From the NCBI GenBank assembly GCA_030998225.1, contig JAPYXD010000737.1:2170001-2234000 (forward strand): 64,000 nucleotides of DNA, in the 5' to 3' direction. The position numbers and the translations under genes were made by a program. Under the pieces are notes generated by a model that was not told where the DNA came from, did not search any database, and saw nothing but the letters and a program-made list of their open reading frames with translations. This DNA is from Diplolepis rosae. Its lineage: Eukaryota > Arthropoda > Insecta > Hymenoptera > Diplolepididae. This document shows, in pieces, positions 21,000 to 31,969 of the stretch (the first letter of the stretch is position 1; every line of letters begins with the position of its first letter).

Positions 21000-22060
21000 C
21001 TTTTATTTTTAAAAAAAACGTTTTAAAATCTCTAATAGTTTTCGAAAAATTGAGGACTCGCTCTTGTTGATCTCTTCATTCAGTGCTTTCACGAATTGTT
21101 TCATGAGACCCAACTTAATATGAGGAGGTGAAGGGGGACTTTTTATGGTTCCACTAATTGGTCATTGATGATGTTTCTGCATCCTCTTTCCAGCGACTTT
21201 CTTTTCGGCCAAACTTTTTCTTGTAATGATTACCACGATTCCGGCTGTCCCATAAGCACAAGAAACAAGAACACTTCGTATTTCCTAATTGCTGTCCTAG
21301 AAAAAGAATGTATGGACGGAGCCCAAAGTCTCAACTGAGGCGATGAGGTACAAACCAGCTGAGCGTAAAAGGGTAGGTTGAGTACGGTAGAGCAGCCATA
21401 CTACTTGAGGACAATTTCAGGCCTCTAATTGACTGATTTTTTGATTGGCCGTGATTGGTTAACGGAAGTTGGGTGCTATTTTAAATATAATTCGGATTTT
21501 TTTTCTAATAGCTAAATCGTAAGTTTATAACTTGAATATTTATATAAAGGACAATGAATACGAACAAGTAAAATATGTAAATAGTTTTATTCGTTTTCTC
21601 AGTAAGATAAAATCACAATTTTCGAAAAAATTAATGAGACTTAGCAGAAGGCTCGCACTAAAATCTCAGACAATCGAGAGCTTTAAAATGTCCTTAAGTA
21701 ATATGGCCACCTCCCCGCTATTTTCACTGTTTACCCCTTACTTATTTCGGCACAGACCCAGCAGGATTGGGCTCCGTCCATATATTCTTACGTCCATATC
21801 CCAGAAGCATTGAAAGAACTTTGAAATCTCCACAAATTTGCCATTTATGATGGCCTTTCTTGATTTTTTCTATAATGATTCTTATATTACTGTAAAATTC
21901 TTTAAGTTTTGTTAAATAAGCTTTTGGTATCGATGTATATGCGTTTGTGTTCTGCAATAAGACGGCCTTTAGACTTCGTTTAGAAGAGTCTATGAATAAC
22001 CTCCACTCTTCATTTTCATAAACTCCTGGATTCAATTAATTCATAAGTTCTAACCATGAA
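21000..22060 (-). pseudogene. repeat-family protein of unknown function (FLCLWDSR family), broken
   Basis: Minus-strand pieces of a protein family that I remember as highly repeated in insect genomes and usually left as uncharacterised. Upstream part, 22035-21781: NEEWRLFIDSSKRSLKAVLL and KWQICGDFKVLSMLLG. Downstream part, 21310-21000: CSCFLCLWDSRN, then PPHIKLGLMKQFVKALNEE. A 468-bp MITE at 21313-21780 separates them, and frameshifts occur in both. The fragment at 24735-24965 matches the N-terminal region of the same family. The function of the family is unknown to me; its copy number suggests that it is carried by a transposon. Confidence 0.65.
21313..21780. mobile_element. 468-bp MITE, TA target site
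   Basis: TGGACGGAGCCCAA at 21313-21326 is exactly inverted at 21767-21780; TA flanks at 21311-21312 and 21781-21782. It interrupts the FLCLWDSR-family pseudogene, which gives an independent check on its borders. The frame at 21532-21813 is not convincing. Confidence 0.85.
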
Positions 22061-22673
22061 GTACCATAAGGAGTACTAACTGTACAAGTGCCATTTAGAA
22101 AAAATGGCCGCGTGTTTTCCGACATTTAATCCTCAACTAGAATTAGCAAAATTATCGCCACTTTCGGGGAAAGCTTGTAAACATAGATTTTCTATGCTTT
22201 TAACTAGGTTTTTACACACAAACTCATGAAACAACGCATTGCAGTTTGCGTACTGATTTATCTGAATTTTAATCATGGTTTTTATGAAAAAGTTATGAAA
22301 AAGCTAGTTTGAAAGTGAGTAAGTATATTTATTTTTTCAATAACATTAAAGTTTTTCAATTTATTTAATAGAAACGAACTACAGAAAAAGTAATAAATGA
22401 AATATAATTATGAAAATAATGTAGTGTTTATTTCAGTATACCCTGCGCATAGCGTGAAAATTATGTAAAAATTACTTTAAACCACTTCTTTGCAGATGAA
22501 ACATCTGAAGGAAAGAATAATTTATGGTGTTATTAATTTCTAAAACACTTAATTAGTATAAAATGATTTTCAAATTTATATTTGACCTAATTGCAACAAA
22601 AATTAGATTTTCAGCGGATAAATATAGATTTGAATCTGTAATTAGTGTATTTAATTTTTCATTACTAAATTAA
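22061..22673. other. AT-rich stretch, no gene seen
   Basis: No motif, repeat pair or long open frame recognised between the FLCLWDSR pseudogene and the piggyBac-type MITE. Confidence 0.3.
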
Positions 22674-23294
22674 CCCTTAGCTGCCACACTTCTGGCGCCA
22701 ATCATAGCGGCCACACTGGGTCGTCCATGACCCCAACCACATAATCATGAATTTTGAGCAAACTAATTAGTTTTTTAAGATGAAAAACTTCATAGTTGGT
22801 CTTTAACAATTAAATTGTAAGTTAATTTATGTGGCTTGCAAAATTTTTATTATTTAACATGCTTAAAAACATATAATTTGCAAAAAACACTGAAAAATTA
22901 CTTTTTTTACTTAAAAATTCATAACTTTATCAATTTTTAGAATTGGAAGCTAAAATTTTAGTTACCTATTGTTAAAATATAGTACTTTGAATAAAAAAAT
23001 AGTAGAATAGTGTCTGCTTAAAAAAACGTATTTATTTTGCGAAATGAAAGTGAGATTTTTAGTCGTTTTTCGAAACTGCATTTTAGGACATGAACATTAT
23101 TTTTTAACATATATTAATAAAAATAGTTTAGATATGAACAAAAGAGACTTTATTAAACAAAAATACATCAGATATTTTATAAATATCATTTCAAAACAAA
23201 ATAGCTACACAAACTCGATTTTCGGGCATTAAGCGGGAGAATTTCCAAAAGTTTGAGGCCTTTCCACGAAAGACCCCAGTGTGGCAGCTAAGGG
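22674..23294. mobile_element. 621-bp piggyBac-type MITE
   Basis: CCCTTAGCTGCCACACT at the left is exactly inverted at the right, and TTAA flanks at 22670-22673 and 23295-23298 give the duplication diagnostic of piggyBac. A short inner motif (CACTGGGTC left, CACTGGGGTC right) recurs. The interior is AT-rich with no transposase. The frame at 23044-23232 is low-complexity. Possible source transposases are the relics at 37.3-38.2 kb or 25.6 kb, but their own ends are not visible. Confidence 0.9.
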
Positions 23295-23298
23295 TTAA

Positions 23299-24229
23299 AA
23301 TTAAAGTAAAAATTTCCAATATTTTATCCAAAAAAATTATTAAACCCAATAGTTTATATGAAATGAGCGTATAACGTAAAATAATTCGGTACTTTTTATT
23401 TTACCGAATGAAAGAAGAAATAAAAGCTTTTACCTTCAATGTAATATTACGTACAACTATCAAATGTGATTAAGGCCAAGTGACACGTGAGAAAAGTTGC
23501 AAGTCCATGTGAACAATTTGGTCCAGTTTTTACATGTTTACGTCCAACATACATGAAATTTTTTTTTCAAAATTTGCGAAATGTTAGAGTAGATAAAAAC
23601 GGACATAGATAGACGACTTCTGTTTTTGATAGTGAAAAAATAATTTTCGAAATATTTCGCTAAAATTAAACTTTTTTTAGTTTTCGAAACCAAAAGTAGT
23701 CTATTTACGTCCGTTATTATCGTCTCCACTATTTCCCAAATTTCGAAAAAAATATTATGAGTACTTCGGACGCAAAAATGTAGAAACCTAAAATCAATAA
23801 CATTTGCTGATTTTCATGTAGTTTGGACACAAACCTGTAGAAACCTAAAATCAATAAAATTTGGTAATTTCCAAAGTATCACATGCCCTTTAGTTGGAAA
23901 AAACTGCAAATCGTATATATTGCTAAGAGCTCCATGAGAAAAGGTCAGGTTAAACGCAAAACACGCAGAATATCTCATCAAAATCAATTTTCTGTAAAGA
24001 GTGTGAATCACCATTCTGTAATCCGTGTTTCAAGAAGATCCACTAAGAGGATTCATATTCCAGTGAGAGGCAAGGGGACTCACTCTAATCAAGCACCCCG
24101 AAGGAAACAGAATTCTACCACGTCCACGTTGTTGTCACTGGGTTATGTTGAGCATAGAATTTCTGAATTGTGAGCAGAAACCTCAGAAACATCGAAGCAC
24201 ATAATTTTGATGAAACTAGACAGGTTTTG
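23299..24229. other. non-coding stretch
   Basis: AT-rich. The words TAGAAACCTAAAATCAATAA recur at about 23782 and 23838, making a short tandem of ~57 bases. A 96-codon plus-strand frame at 23883-24173 is basic and Ser-rich without a recognised motif; its segment near 24060 (AGTGAGAGGCAAGGGGACT) recurs near 40750, which suggests repeat origin. Confidence 0.35.
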
Positions 24230-24610
24230 AAATTTCATGTCTGCCATATTGGATCCGGTATATGGAATTCTGAAAATCCATTTCGACATTCGTAATCAGC
24301 GGCCCCGAAAACCCCCGAGTACAGAGTTGTGCGAAAATCGTAGAGTTTCCAAAATCTCATGTACGTTATATTTGATTCGCCATTTCCAAAAATAAAAATC
24401 CGATGTCAAATTCGTAATCAGCGACCCTAAAAGCCCTGAAGTACAAAGTTTCTCGAAAATCGTTAGGTTTCTAAAATATTATGTCCGCCATATTGGGTCA
24501 GCCATTCTGAATTCCGAAAATCTGATGTCAAATTCATAATCAGCGACCCCAAAAGCTTCTGAGTACAGAGTTTCGCGAAAATCGCGTGGTTTCCAAAAGT
24601 GCCTCTCTTT
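24230..24610. repeat. ~125-bp satellite-like tandem units
   Basis: About three degenerate units. Each contains a CCATATTGG-like word, then TTCGTAATCAGCGRCCCC, then GAGTACAGAGTTTCGCGAAA. Further units lie, partly in the other orientation, at 36590-36990 and 50100-50290, with hints at 1555 and 48940. Non-coding. Confidence 0.75.
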
Positions 24611-24734
24611 TCCAGTCATGAGAATGAGGCTTGAACATAAGTTAAAAAATTGTAATTCTTAGTCGCTAATGGGTTAACATGCGTTCATAGACAAAAAAGA
24701 GTTCTTGATCAAGATAAAAGTATTCCCGAACATG

Positions 24735-24965
24735 CTGTTCTCTGTTCCAATAAACACTTGACTTTGTTCTTTTTGCTAAATTTCCTTTTTTTCAAAACTG
24801 AAGCAAGATGTTCAGCGCCGTCTTTAGGCAATCCCAACTCTCGAATTAAGTAATTTAATTCTTTTTTGGTCCACGTGTCTGAACGTCTCGTTTTTATGTC
24901 ATATGTAGTGTATTCGTTATCGGTTGTTCCATATTCAGTTTCAGAATCTTCACTACTATTTGAGT
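24735..24965 (-). pseudogene. FLCLWDSR-family protein, N-terminal fragment
   Basis: The minus strand reads an acidic, Ser/Thr/Tyr-rich leader (SSEDSETEYGTTDNEYTTYD) followed by WTKKELNYLIRELGLPKDGA and EHLASVLKKR. I recognise this as the N-terminal region of the family whose central part lies at 21000-22060. An R1-like LINE tail begins next to it at about 24966. Fragment only; function unknown. Confidence 0.5.
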
Positions 24966-25625
24966 ATTTATTTATTTTTTTTTAGGAGGAAAAAATGGCA
25001 AAATATTGTATAGACGTAGTACAGGACTCTCCTAGGACGGGTCTAGGCATACCTGTTTAAACAGAAACCTCTTTTGGACCATATTGCCGCTCGCGGTATC
25101 GCCTTCCGGCTTCGAACAAGCTTCGTGATCAGACGCTGTGACCATCTCCTGGTTTGCTCGCCATGCCATCCTGTCTGCCATCTCTCCACGAGTCTGCGTC
25201 TAGCATCCTTGCAGATGGCTTTCTTCACGCGAGCAATTTACTGTTCGTTGTTAACACAGATATGCTCCTTGCGGAGCAGAAAGGCCTCGTGCCTTTCCTT
25301 CGCCAATAAGTCTATGGGCGGAACGCTCGCCAGGACCAGCACAGCGCTCGTCGACACAGTTCGGTATACTGAGATAATTCTCATCGCTGCACCTCTCTAT
25401 GTCGAGGACAACCTTTTGTAGATAGCATGGTTGTCAAGGGCACTTGCCCAAACCGGAGCTCCATAAAGCAGCTTCGAGTGAACCACGCTTGCTTCCCTGG
25501 GAGCACCAATGTTGGGCATGAGCCGAGTCAAGTTAGCTCCACATTGGATGACGATCCGAAAGTGTTCGCTGAAGCTAAGCCTTCGGTCCAGTTGTACTCC
25601 CAGGTAATTGATGCGACTCAAAAAT
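24966..25625 (-). pseudogene. R1-like non-LTR retrotransposon, 3' end
   Basis: Minus-strand tail of an R1-type LINE, ending in a poly(A) tract (poly-T at 24967-24977 on the plus strand). In coding order the 25397-25621 frame has the thumb region YLGVQLDRRLSFSEHF and LLYGAPVWASAL. Then comes an ISVYRTVST/VLASVPP block in another frame near 25300-25380, and the 25043-25228 frame has ARRRLVERWQTGWHGEQTRR. Frameshifts separate the parts. A second copy of the same family is at 57046-58420. Confidence 0.8.
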
Positions 25626-25639
25626 GAGCATACATGTGT

Positions 25640-25945
25640 CTGGTTAAAAGTGCTTGACCTTTTTTTGTTTGGCTGTGTAATCTTGGATTTGAAGAATATG
25701 AACGATTTCCATATAAATTAGAATTCTACTTCCTGGAGTTAAATTGTGACATGGTTCTACTAATTGCATGAAAGGTTTTAGATTTACTTTTTGTAAATTA
25801 GGTGACCATGTAATTTTATGTAATTTAGGCTTCCTATTTCTGCTTCGCATCTCCTCTTCAGATTCTGATGAAGAATCACCACTTAAATTTGTAATATCAA
25901 TCTTTTCTCCATCAGTACTTGAATCGTTATCCATTTTTTAAGAAT
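25640..25945 (-). pseudogene. possible piggyBac-like transposase N-terminus
   Basis: A minus-strand frame of 96 codons starting MDNDSSTDGEKIDIT, with an acidic Ser-rich leader (DSSSESEEEMRSRN), then a basic WSPNLQKVNLKPF and EPCHNL. The acidic leader followed by a GPxHxL-like block is the layout of piggyBac transposase N-termini. The key Gly is Glu here and the following TN-YA helix is only vaguely matched (IQDYTAKQKK). Uncertain; it could be an unrelated acidic protein fragment. Confidence 0.35.
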
Positions 25946-25984
25946 TGTTTTATAATCACTTAACAACAATATAATTCATTTAAT

Positions 25985-26090
25985 TTCTTTTAAAAGTTTT
26001 AAGAGTTTGAAATTGTCTGTGAGGACACTTGTAAAAGTATCCTATCTGATACCGAGACTTGTGTCTTGATAAAGTAGATAGTGACATTTC
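25985..26090 (+). repeat. SINE tail fragment
   Basis: Contains GAGTTTGAAATTGTCTGTGA and TATCCTATCTGATAC, diverged from the tails at 44.87 and 58.58 kb. No tRNA-like head precedes it. Confidence 0.7.
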
Positions 26091-26305
26091 AACTCTACCA
26101 TCCTAATTGTAAAACTTTTATTCTTTATCAGTAAAGAGTACATACGACGACGATCAGAGCAAACTCTACAGCATATAGTAGGTTTCTAATTTTTGTTTGT
26201 TCTCTGTAAATGTAATTTATTATTTTCTACTTCCTTAACTGAAAAATTATTAAATGGCGTTATGCGATATAACGAGGCCTTCGAGTGGAGAAGGAGATGT
26301 CGGAA

Positions 26306-26421
26306 GCCTGTGTAGCTCAGTTGGTTAGAGCAGTCGACCGGCAATCGAAAAACCTGGGCCCCAATCCCGGCATAGTCGAAAGCGTCTCGTTTTCCATAGA
26401 AAGATTTCAAATTCTTTAAAC
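26306..26421 (+). repeat. SINE head with tRNA-like promoter
   Basis: Begins GCCTGTGTAGCTCAGTTGGT (box A region) and continues to a box B-like segment, GGGCCCCAATCCC. It is followed by the SINE body AGTCGAAAGCGTC and AGAAAGATTTCAAATTCTTT. The acceptor stem cannot pair, so this is not a functional tRNA gene. The most tRNA-like head of the three copies. Confidence 0.8.
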
Positions 26422-26680
26422 GTAATTTTTTCTGTTAATTTCCTTATTTTATTCAAATTATAATTTTATTTATGAAGTATCTGTATTATTTACAATAACT
26501 CTTTCTAAACTTAAAGCTTTAAAGTTTAACCTCCAAAATCATCCACAAGTTAAATGGATTATATCAACTTTTACACACAACTAACTACTCTTTTCCAAAA
26601 AAAGTATATATGCTACGAGGGTCGTTCAATAAGTCCTTAGAAAAAGATAGAAAAACAAATTATTTTGTGTAGATTTTTTT

Positions 26681-27017
26681 TTATTTTACAACATAATCTC
26701 CTTTTGACTCTATACACTTTTCCAAGCGTTTCTCCAACTTTTTTGAGCCGTCCAAAAAGTAGGATTTCGGAAGGTCCTCAAAATGGGCATTTGTTTGGGC
26801 GATGGCCTCCTCGTCTGACGTGAACTGTTGTCCCCCGAGACATTTTTTCAAGTTTAGAAATAAAAAAGTCCCTGAGCCAAATCTGGTGAATACGGTGGAT
26901 GTTATAATCATTTGAATTTTTATTCCATAATTTTGGACATAGAAACTGTGCAGGTGTGCACCCATGCATCGTCTTGATGGAAGAGGATCTTTTTATTTTT
27001 CAAATGAGGACGTTTTT
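26681..27017 (-). pseudogene. mariner transposase, catalytic end
   Basis: Reads KRPHLKNKKIL-like sequence at 27017-26985, HQDDAWVHT near 26970 (second aspartate), a degraded third-aspartate block, FLNLKKCLGGQQFTSDEEAI at 26860-26805, and ends KLEKRLEKCIESKGDYVVK. The frame shifts near 26890. Belongs to the outer mariner. Confidence 0.75.
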
Positions 27018-27989
27018 ACATTCTCATCATGGATGAGTAGGTATTAGTTTTATGTGAAAAATGACTTTCGAAATTTTCATCAAATCTTTACGTTTTGAGA
27101 CCCCCTGAGCCAGAAAAAGTGGTTTTTACGAAAATGTCTGTCTGTAGTAGGTCGTATTCTCGATAACTCTCAATAGAATTATCAGATTGAATTGATTTTG
27201 GGCACACTTTATCGGAGCCGAAAAAGTAAGGACAAGTTCGTTAGCCAGGCATATCCAACCAAAATTGAGGAAACTAGACAATTTTTTTTTTTTGTTGAAA
27301 AAATCAAAAAATTCTAATGCTGGTTTTTGATAGTGCTCAAAAATCTCTACAAGTTATCTTCGTAACATTCTTTGATTAAACCAAAATTTAAAATGTTACA
27401 GTTTGTTAAAACTTGAAAAAAGTCAATATTAAAATTCCATTTTTCAGTTGAATTATACGAGATATGAAAAAAGTTATCATACAAAATTATTTTCTACATT
27501 AAGATCTACAATCTGAATTGCAACATTTTTTCATAAGATGTATATTTTTCTTTTTAATTTAAGAAAATACTATTGAAAATCCAAAATTCGATTTTTTTTT
27601 AACAATAATATGTGAAATACGAAAAAACGTAAGGATGCAAAGTTGTTCGTTTCAAAAAGATCTACAATTTTTGCCTCACACAGTTTCTGATAAAACATAT
27701 ATTTTTCGTTTCAATTCCAAAAATACGATTAAAATTCAAAAATTCCATTTTTTAGACAAAATATGTGAGATACAAAAAAAATGTTCAGATGGAAAATTAT
27801 TTGCCTAAATGAGGTCTACAAATTCTCATCAAGACACTTCTCGACAGAATGTATATTTTATGTTTTGATTATAAGAAACACTATTGAAAAAATTCAATTT
27901 TTTATCCTAAATATGTGATGTTTATTAAAAAGTTACTGAAATGTATACAGAAAATCGAGCGCGAAGCGCGAGTGTCATGATGAGAATGT
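27018..27989. mobile_element. element with 14-bp TIRs and internal ~150-bp repeats
   Basis: ACATTCTCATCATG at 27018-27031 is exactly inverted at 27976-27989. It sits inside mariner coding sequence. From about 27290 to 27930 at least three degenerate units of about 150 bases follow each other, each with words like AATATGTGAGATACGAAAAA, AGATCTACAATTTTTGCC and AAATTCAAAAATTCCATTTT. The right end carries the palindromic word GCGCGAAGCGCGA. No transposase is recognisable. The mariner coding match resumes only near 28140, so 27990-28140 may be part of the insert or diverged mariner. Confidence 0.6.
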
Positions 27990-28144
27990 GTTCCTTAAGG
28001 CCGATAGAGCCTTAAGTGAATTGAATTTCCTGTTTCACTTAAACTCAAAAACAAATTTAGTGACTTTGAGAAAATGTGTAATTCACATCATCTGTAATAT
28101 TATAAAATTGATTTGAGCTTCAGTATCAAATTATAAGAAATAAA

Positions 28145-28790
28145 CTTAAATGTATGCGAAGAGGATAAGACCGAACCGGCCGATTTCACAGTCTTCGCCT
28201 TTTTTGGAGCCCGTTCGCTTTCAAAAACTCACTGTTTTGACTGTTCCTTTGTATCTGGAGTGTGGTAGTGTATCCATATTTCATCCACAGTTATGTATCG
28301 ATGCAAAAACTCGCAAGGAGTTTGACGGAAAAGCGTCAAAATAGCCTCAGAGTCGACTCCACGATTGCGTTTATTCACCTCTGAAAGTAAACGCGGCACC
28401 CACCCTGCCGAGATTTTTTTTCACACCCAATTTTTCGCGCAAAAATGGAAAACACTATACCTTGCGATATGTCTGTGGCCTCAACTATTTTGCGCACTTT
28501 GATTCGTCGACCACTCAAAACCATATCGTGGATTTTGTCAATCATTTCGGGGTAGTCACTTCCACTAGACGTCCCGAACGATGTTCCTCTTTTGTGGATG
28601 TACGGCCACGTTTAAACTCATTTACCCAATTATAAACAGTTGCATACACAAAAGCAGATGTGCCATGAACTTCATCCAACTCAGCTTTGATCTCTTTCGG
28701 TGTTAAGCCTTTTAGATATAAGTGTTTAATTACCGCTCGGAACTCACTTTTTTTCTTTTTGCATTACGCAAAAGTTTTTAGCTTCAATCG
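28145..28790 (-). pseudogene. mariner transposase, N-terminal half
   Basis: In coding order: the first helix-turn-helix (LKGLTPKEIKAELDEVHGTS near 28715-28650), the linker (YNWVNEFKRGRTSTKEEHRS near 28640-28580), the second helix-turn-helix region near 28540-28440, and VDEIWIHYHTPDTKEQSKQ near 28300-28230, where the first catalytic motif has changed from DETW to DEIW. Then APKKAKTVKSAGSV. Several stops. Belongs to the mariner bounded by 26616 and 33810. Confidence 0.75.
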
Positions 28791-28880
28791 AAAATAAAAA
28801 TTAAACTGTGTGATGGATATAACTGAGACTTTAATAGCTGTCTAGTAAGTAATGATGCTTACTAAAATCAAACCACTTTT

Positions 28881-29145
28881 ATAGGTATAATTGAGCAAAG
28901 TGCTACCTATTAATTAAAACACAAATTTATTCTCAACATATAAACGTTCTACACTCGGTTTTTACACACAACAAGGTTAGAAGATAAGTACGCGGTATGT
29001 CGCGGTAGCGAGTTCAGATTCTCACGTCGCCGTTTCTCTTTCTAGTCTGATCGTTCGTCACTCTCTAGAAGCTGACAGTATGGCGTCTCAGTGCCACCTC
29101 ACTAACTTTACACGAAGGGGGAATTGATCGCCCCAGCTCCCCACA
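28881..29145 (-). repeat. 3' LTR of the gypsy element
   Basis: 265 bases; on the minus strand it begins TGTGGGGAGCTGGGGCGATC. A G-rich run (15 or more G on the minus strand, 29150-29166) abuts it inside and would serve as polypurine tract. Confidence 0.9.
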
Positions 29146-29339
29146 CACTGCCCCCCCCCCCCCCCCAAGTAACAACGAATTTTCCATAGCCTTAGTTACT
29201 ATAGTTCTTACAATTAGTTGTACAATCTTACAATTTGTTGCCCGGCAGGTACGAAGTATTTACGAACACTTGAAATTACTTATTCTATGTGCGAATAAAC
29301 ATTTTTTGGGTCCTACAATAAGTCTAAGTCTAAGGTAAA

Positions 29340-31541
29340 CTATTTTTTGGTTCCAGGCGCAAAATGGACAGATTTTTTGTTGGAGTAAGTTTTTAGAATG
29401 GGGCGTGGTTTTTGATTGCTGGATGGTGAAGTTGTAATAGTAGATGGTTGGAAGATATCAACTAGATCCTCGCGGATAAAGTAAGCTGGTTTTGTGTTTT
29501 CTACAGACACATTGAGCACTTGACCATTTACGTCTATTTTAAAAACGCGATCTGATACTCGTTCGATTACTTTATGTGGACGAGAATACGGTCTTTCGAG
29601 TGCTTTTTTATGTCCAACTTTAAGGAAGATGAGGGAGCATGATGCGAGGTCTTTGTGAAGAAAGACGCGTTTTTTATATTTCTGTCCGACTGGGACAGGC
29701 TTGATCTCACGCATGTGTTGGCGAAATTCTTCCAGAAAAAGTTGAGGGGTTGGAGTTTCGTCCTCGGGGAGGACGAACTAGCCAGGCATCCGCAGCGTCG
29801 TGCCATAGACGTACTCGACAGGGGATAAACCAGTGTCCATCACATTGGATCTCAACCCTAACAACACCGTAGTCAATGTGCGAGACCATTTGGGGCTGGC
29901 ATGGCACATGATAGCCGCCTTTAAGCACCTGTGCCATCTCTCCATCATACCGTTGGAGGACGGGCATGGGTCCGACGATATCCATGTGGATGTGTTGAAA
30001 ACGTGAGTGAGGAGCGACGAAGGCTGCTGGGTTTAAGTGTGTGTGACGAGAAACCTTGGATTTTTGGCAGGGAACACAGTTTTTGCACCATTTTTTTACG
30101 TCCTTGCCCAGGTTGGGCCAAATATATTTTTTTCTAATTAGCCTGTCCGTGACTTTGGCTCCGGGGTGGGCCTGAGAGTGGTACAATTTGAAAATCCGTT
30201 CACGCAGCGGTGCTGGAATAAACGGCCGAAGGCTTTCCCCGGTGAGGTCGCAAAATATAGCGTGGTGATCTTCGCCGAAAACCATCTTCTGGAACTTCAA
30301 AGAACAATTTGGGGACTTCAGGAGGTTCTTTAGTTCTTGATCGTCCTTTTGAGCCTGAGCCAGCTCAACCAAACTGATATCGGTGGCCAGGCGGACCGAT
30401 TCCACACGTGAGAGTGAGTCGGCGACAATGTTGTCCCGACCCGGAAGGTACTCGATCTGCGAGGTGAATTGTGAAATGAATGAGAGTTGATTCAGTTGCC
30501 GCGGTGACGCTTTATCAGAGCGTTGTTTAAAAACGTAGGAGAGGGGCTTGTGATCGGTGAGAATTTTGAAGTCACGCCCCTCGAGGAAGTGACGGAATTG
30601 CTTTAATGCTTCATAAATGGCGGTTAGCTCCCGATCATAAGCGCTGTAATTTCTCTGAGCAGCGGTGAATTTTCGAGAGAAGAAACCAAGGGGTTTCCAC
30701 GAACCAGATAACCGCTGCTCTAAGGTGGCACCCATGCCGATATCCGAGGCGTCGGTTACGAGTCTCGTTTCCGAGTCAGAGCAAGGGTGACTCAAGAGAG
30801 TCGCATTTGCGAGGTCACATTTGGTTCTTTCGAAAGCTTCTTCGGCTTCTGCACACCAGGAGATTTTGCGTTTATCGTTCTTTTTCGAGTTGTGGATGTA
30901 CTTCAGCAACGGTTCCTGGGTTTGCGCTGCGTGAGGCAGACTGCGGCGGTAAAAGTTAACGAGCCCCAAGAATCTGCGGAGTTCAACAACGGTAGTTGGT
31001 TTTGGAAAATTAGAAATGGCTTGTACCTTTTCGGGGGTAGGCTTGAGGCCTTCGCTGTTGATTAGGTAGCCAAGGAATCTTTGGGCGCAATCGGAATTTG
31101 GTGATAGGCCATTTGGAGATCTAATTTTGTAAAAATGGATTTTCCGCGAAGGTTTGTTGTGAAGTCATGTAAGTGAGGAATGGGGTACTTGTCTGGGGTG
31201 GTCACCGAATTCAGTCTTCTGTAGTCACCACAAATTCTCCACTGCCTGTCCTTTTTTGGGGTCATGTGGATTGGAGTGGCCCAAGGGCTACTAGAAGGAC
31301 GACATACTCCTTCGAGTAAACTATGGAAAATCTGTTTAGCAGTCTTGAGTTTCTCGGGCGATAAACGTCTTGCGCGCTCGGCTATGGGCAAACCAGTGGT
31401 TTCTATGTGGTGGTACACGCCACAAATTTTTGAATTGGAGACTTTCGCGTTTCCAATCACCTCGGGAAAATCGGAGAAGAGTTTAGGGTACTTTGACGAG
31501 TGTCCAACATGCTAACTCCGACAATGGACGCGTCCTGAAGC
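29340..31541 (-). pseudogene. gypsy pol: RT, RNase H and integrase with deleted cores
   Basis: In coding order: 31460-31080 has the finger and palm start of reverse transcriptase (WRICGDYRRLNSVTTPDKYP, FTKLDLQMAYHQIPIAPKD). It then jumps, at about 31085, straight to FLGYLINSEGLKP in another frame, so the palm segment with the YxDD motif is missing. The 29707-30969 frame has the thumb (GLVNFYRRSLPHA), the RNase H (LVTDASDIGMGATL, YSAYDRELTAIYEAL, ILTDHKPLSYV) and the integrase zinc region (CVPCQKSK). FQHIHMDIVGPMPVLQRYDG is followed directly by sequence from past the integrase core, in a shifted frame. The integrase C-terminal domain is open at 29340-29714. Not functional. Confidence 0.88.
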
Positions 31542-31969
31542 TAGGCGCAGGAAGAACAACCTGTAATGGGGTCAATCAGTTTTCGACGACGGAGGTCGGG
31601 GATGAGCCCGTAATCGGCGAGAAGGTCAGCTCCGATAATAGGATATGGAACTGAAGCTTGCAGGAAGTTCCTGGAATAATTCCTTTTAAGATTGAAGTCG
31701 AGCGAAAGATGCCTTTTGCCGTAAGTAAACACGCGTGAGTTGTTAGCTGCATAGAGAATGAGCTCATTGGGGTGACGTTTGGAAGTCTTACCCGCGGGGA
31801 CAAGGGAAGCGTCTGATCCGGTATCAATCAAAAAGATGAGGCCCGATTTTTTATCCTTGATGTGGAGACGTTTTGAAACAGTACCGCCAGATCCGACCGT
31901 CTCCAGGCGAAGTGGCGAATTTAGTTTCCCTGCTGGGGTTTCTCTTGCCATGAGCATGGTTGAACACAA
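31541..31969 (-). CDS. gypsy aspartic protease region
   Basis: An open frame, shifted relative to gag and overlapping its end (31921-31969). It contains LIFLIDTGSDASLVPAGKTS, the aspartic protease active site, and IIGADLLADYGLIPDLRRRK, the conserved second half. The arrangement suggests expression by ribosomal frameshift in the gag-pol overlap, which is inference. A stop at its end separates it from the reverse transcriptase, so it belongs to a broken polyprotein. Confidence 0.8.
   Translation of the reverse strand: MCSTMLMARETPAGKLNSPLRLETVGSGGTVSKRLHIKDKKSGLIFLIDTGSDASLVPAGKTSKRHPNELILYAANNSRVFTYGKRHLSLDFNLKRNYSRNFLQASVPYPIIGADLLADYGLIPDLRRRKLIDPITGCSSCA

Noticed and set aside
26306..26378. 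tRNA gene
   Set aside because: Boxes A and B are recognisable, but the ends do not pair as an acceptor stem, and the sequence continues into a SINE body shared with other copies.
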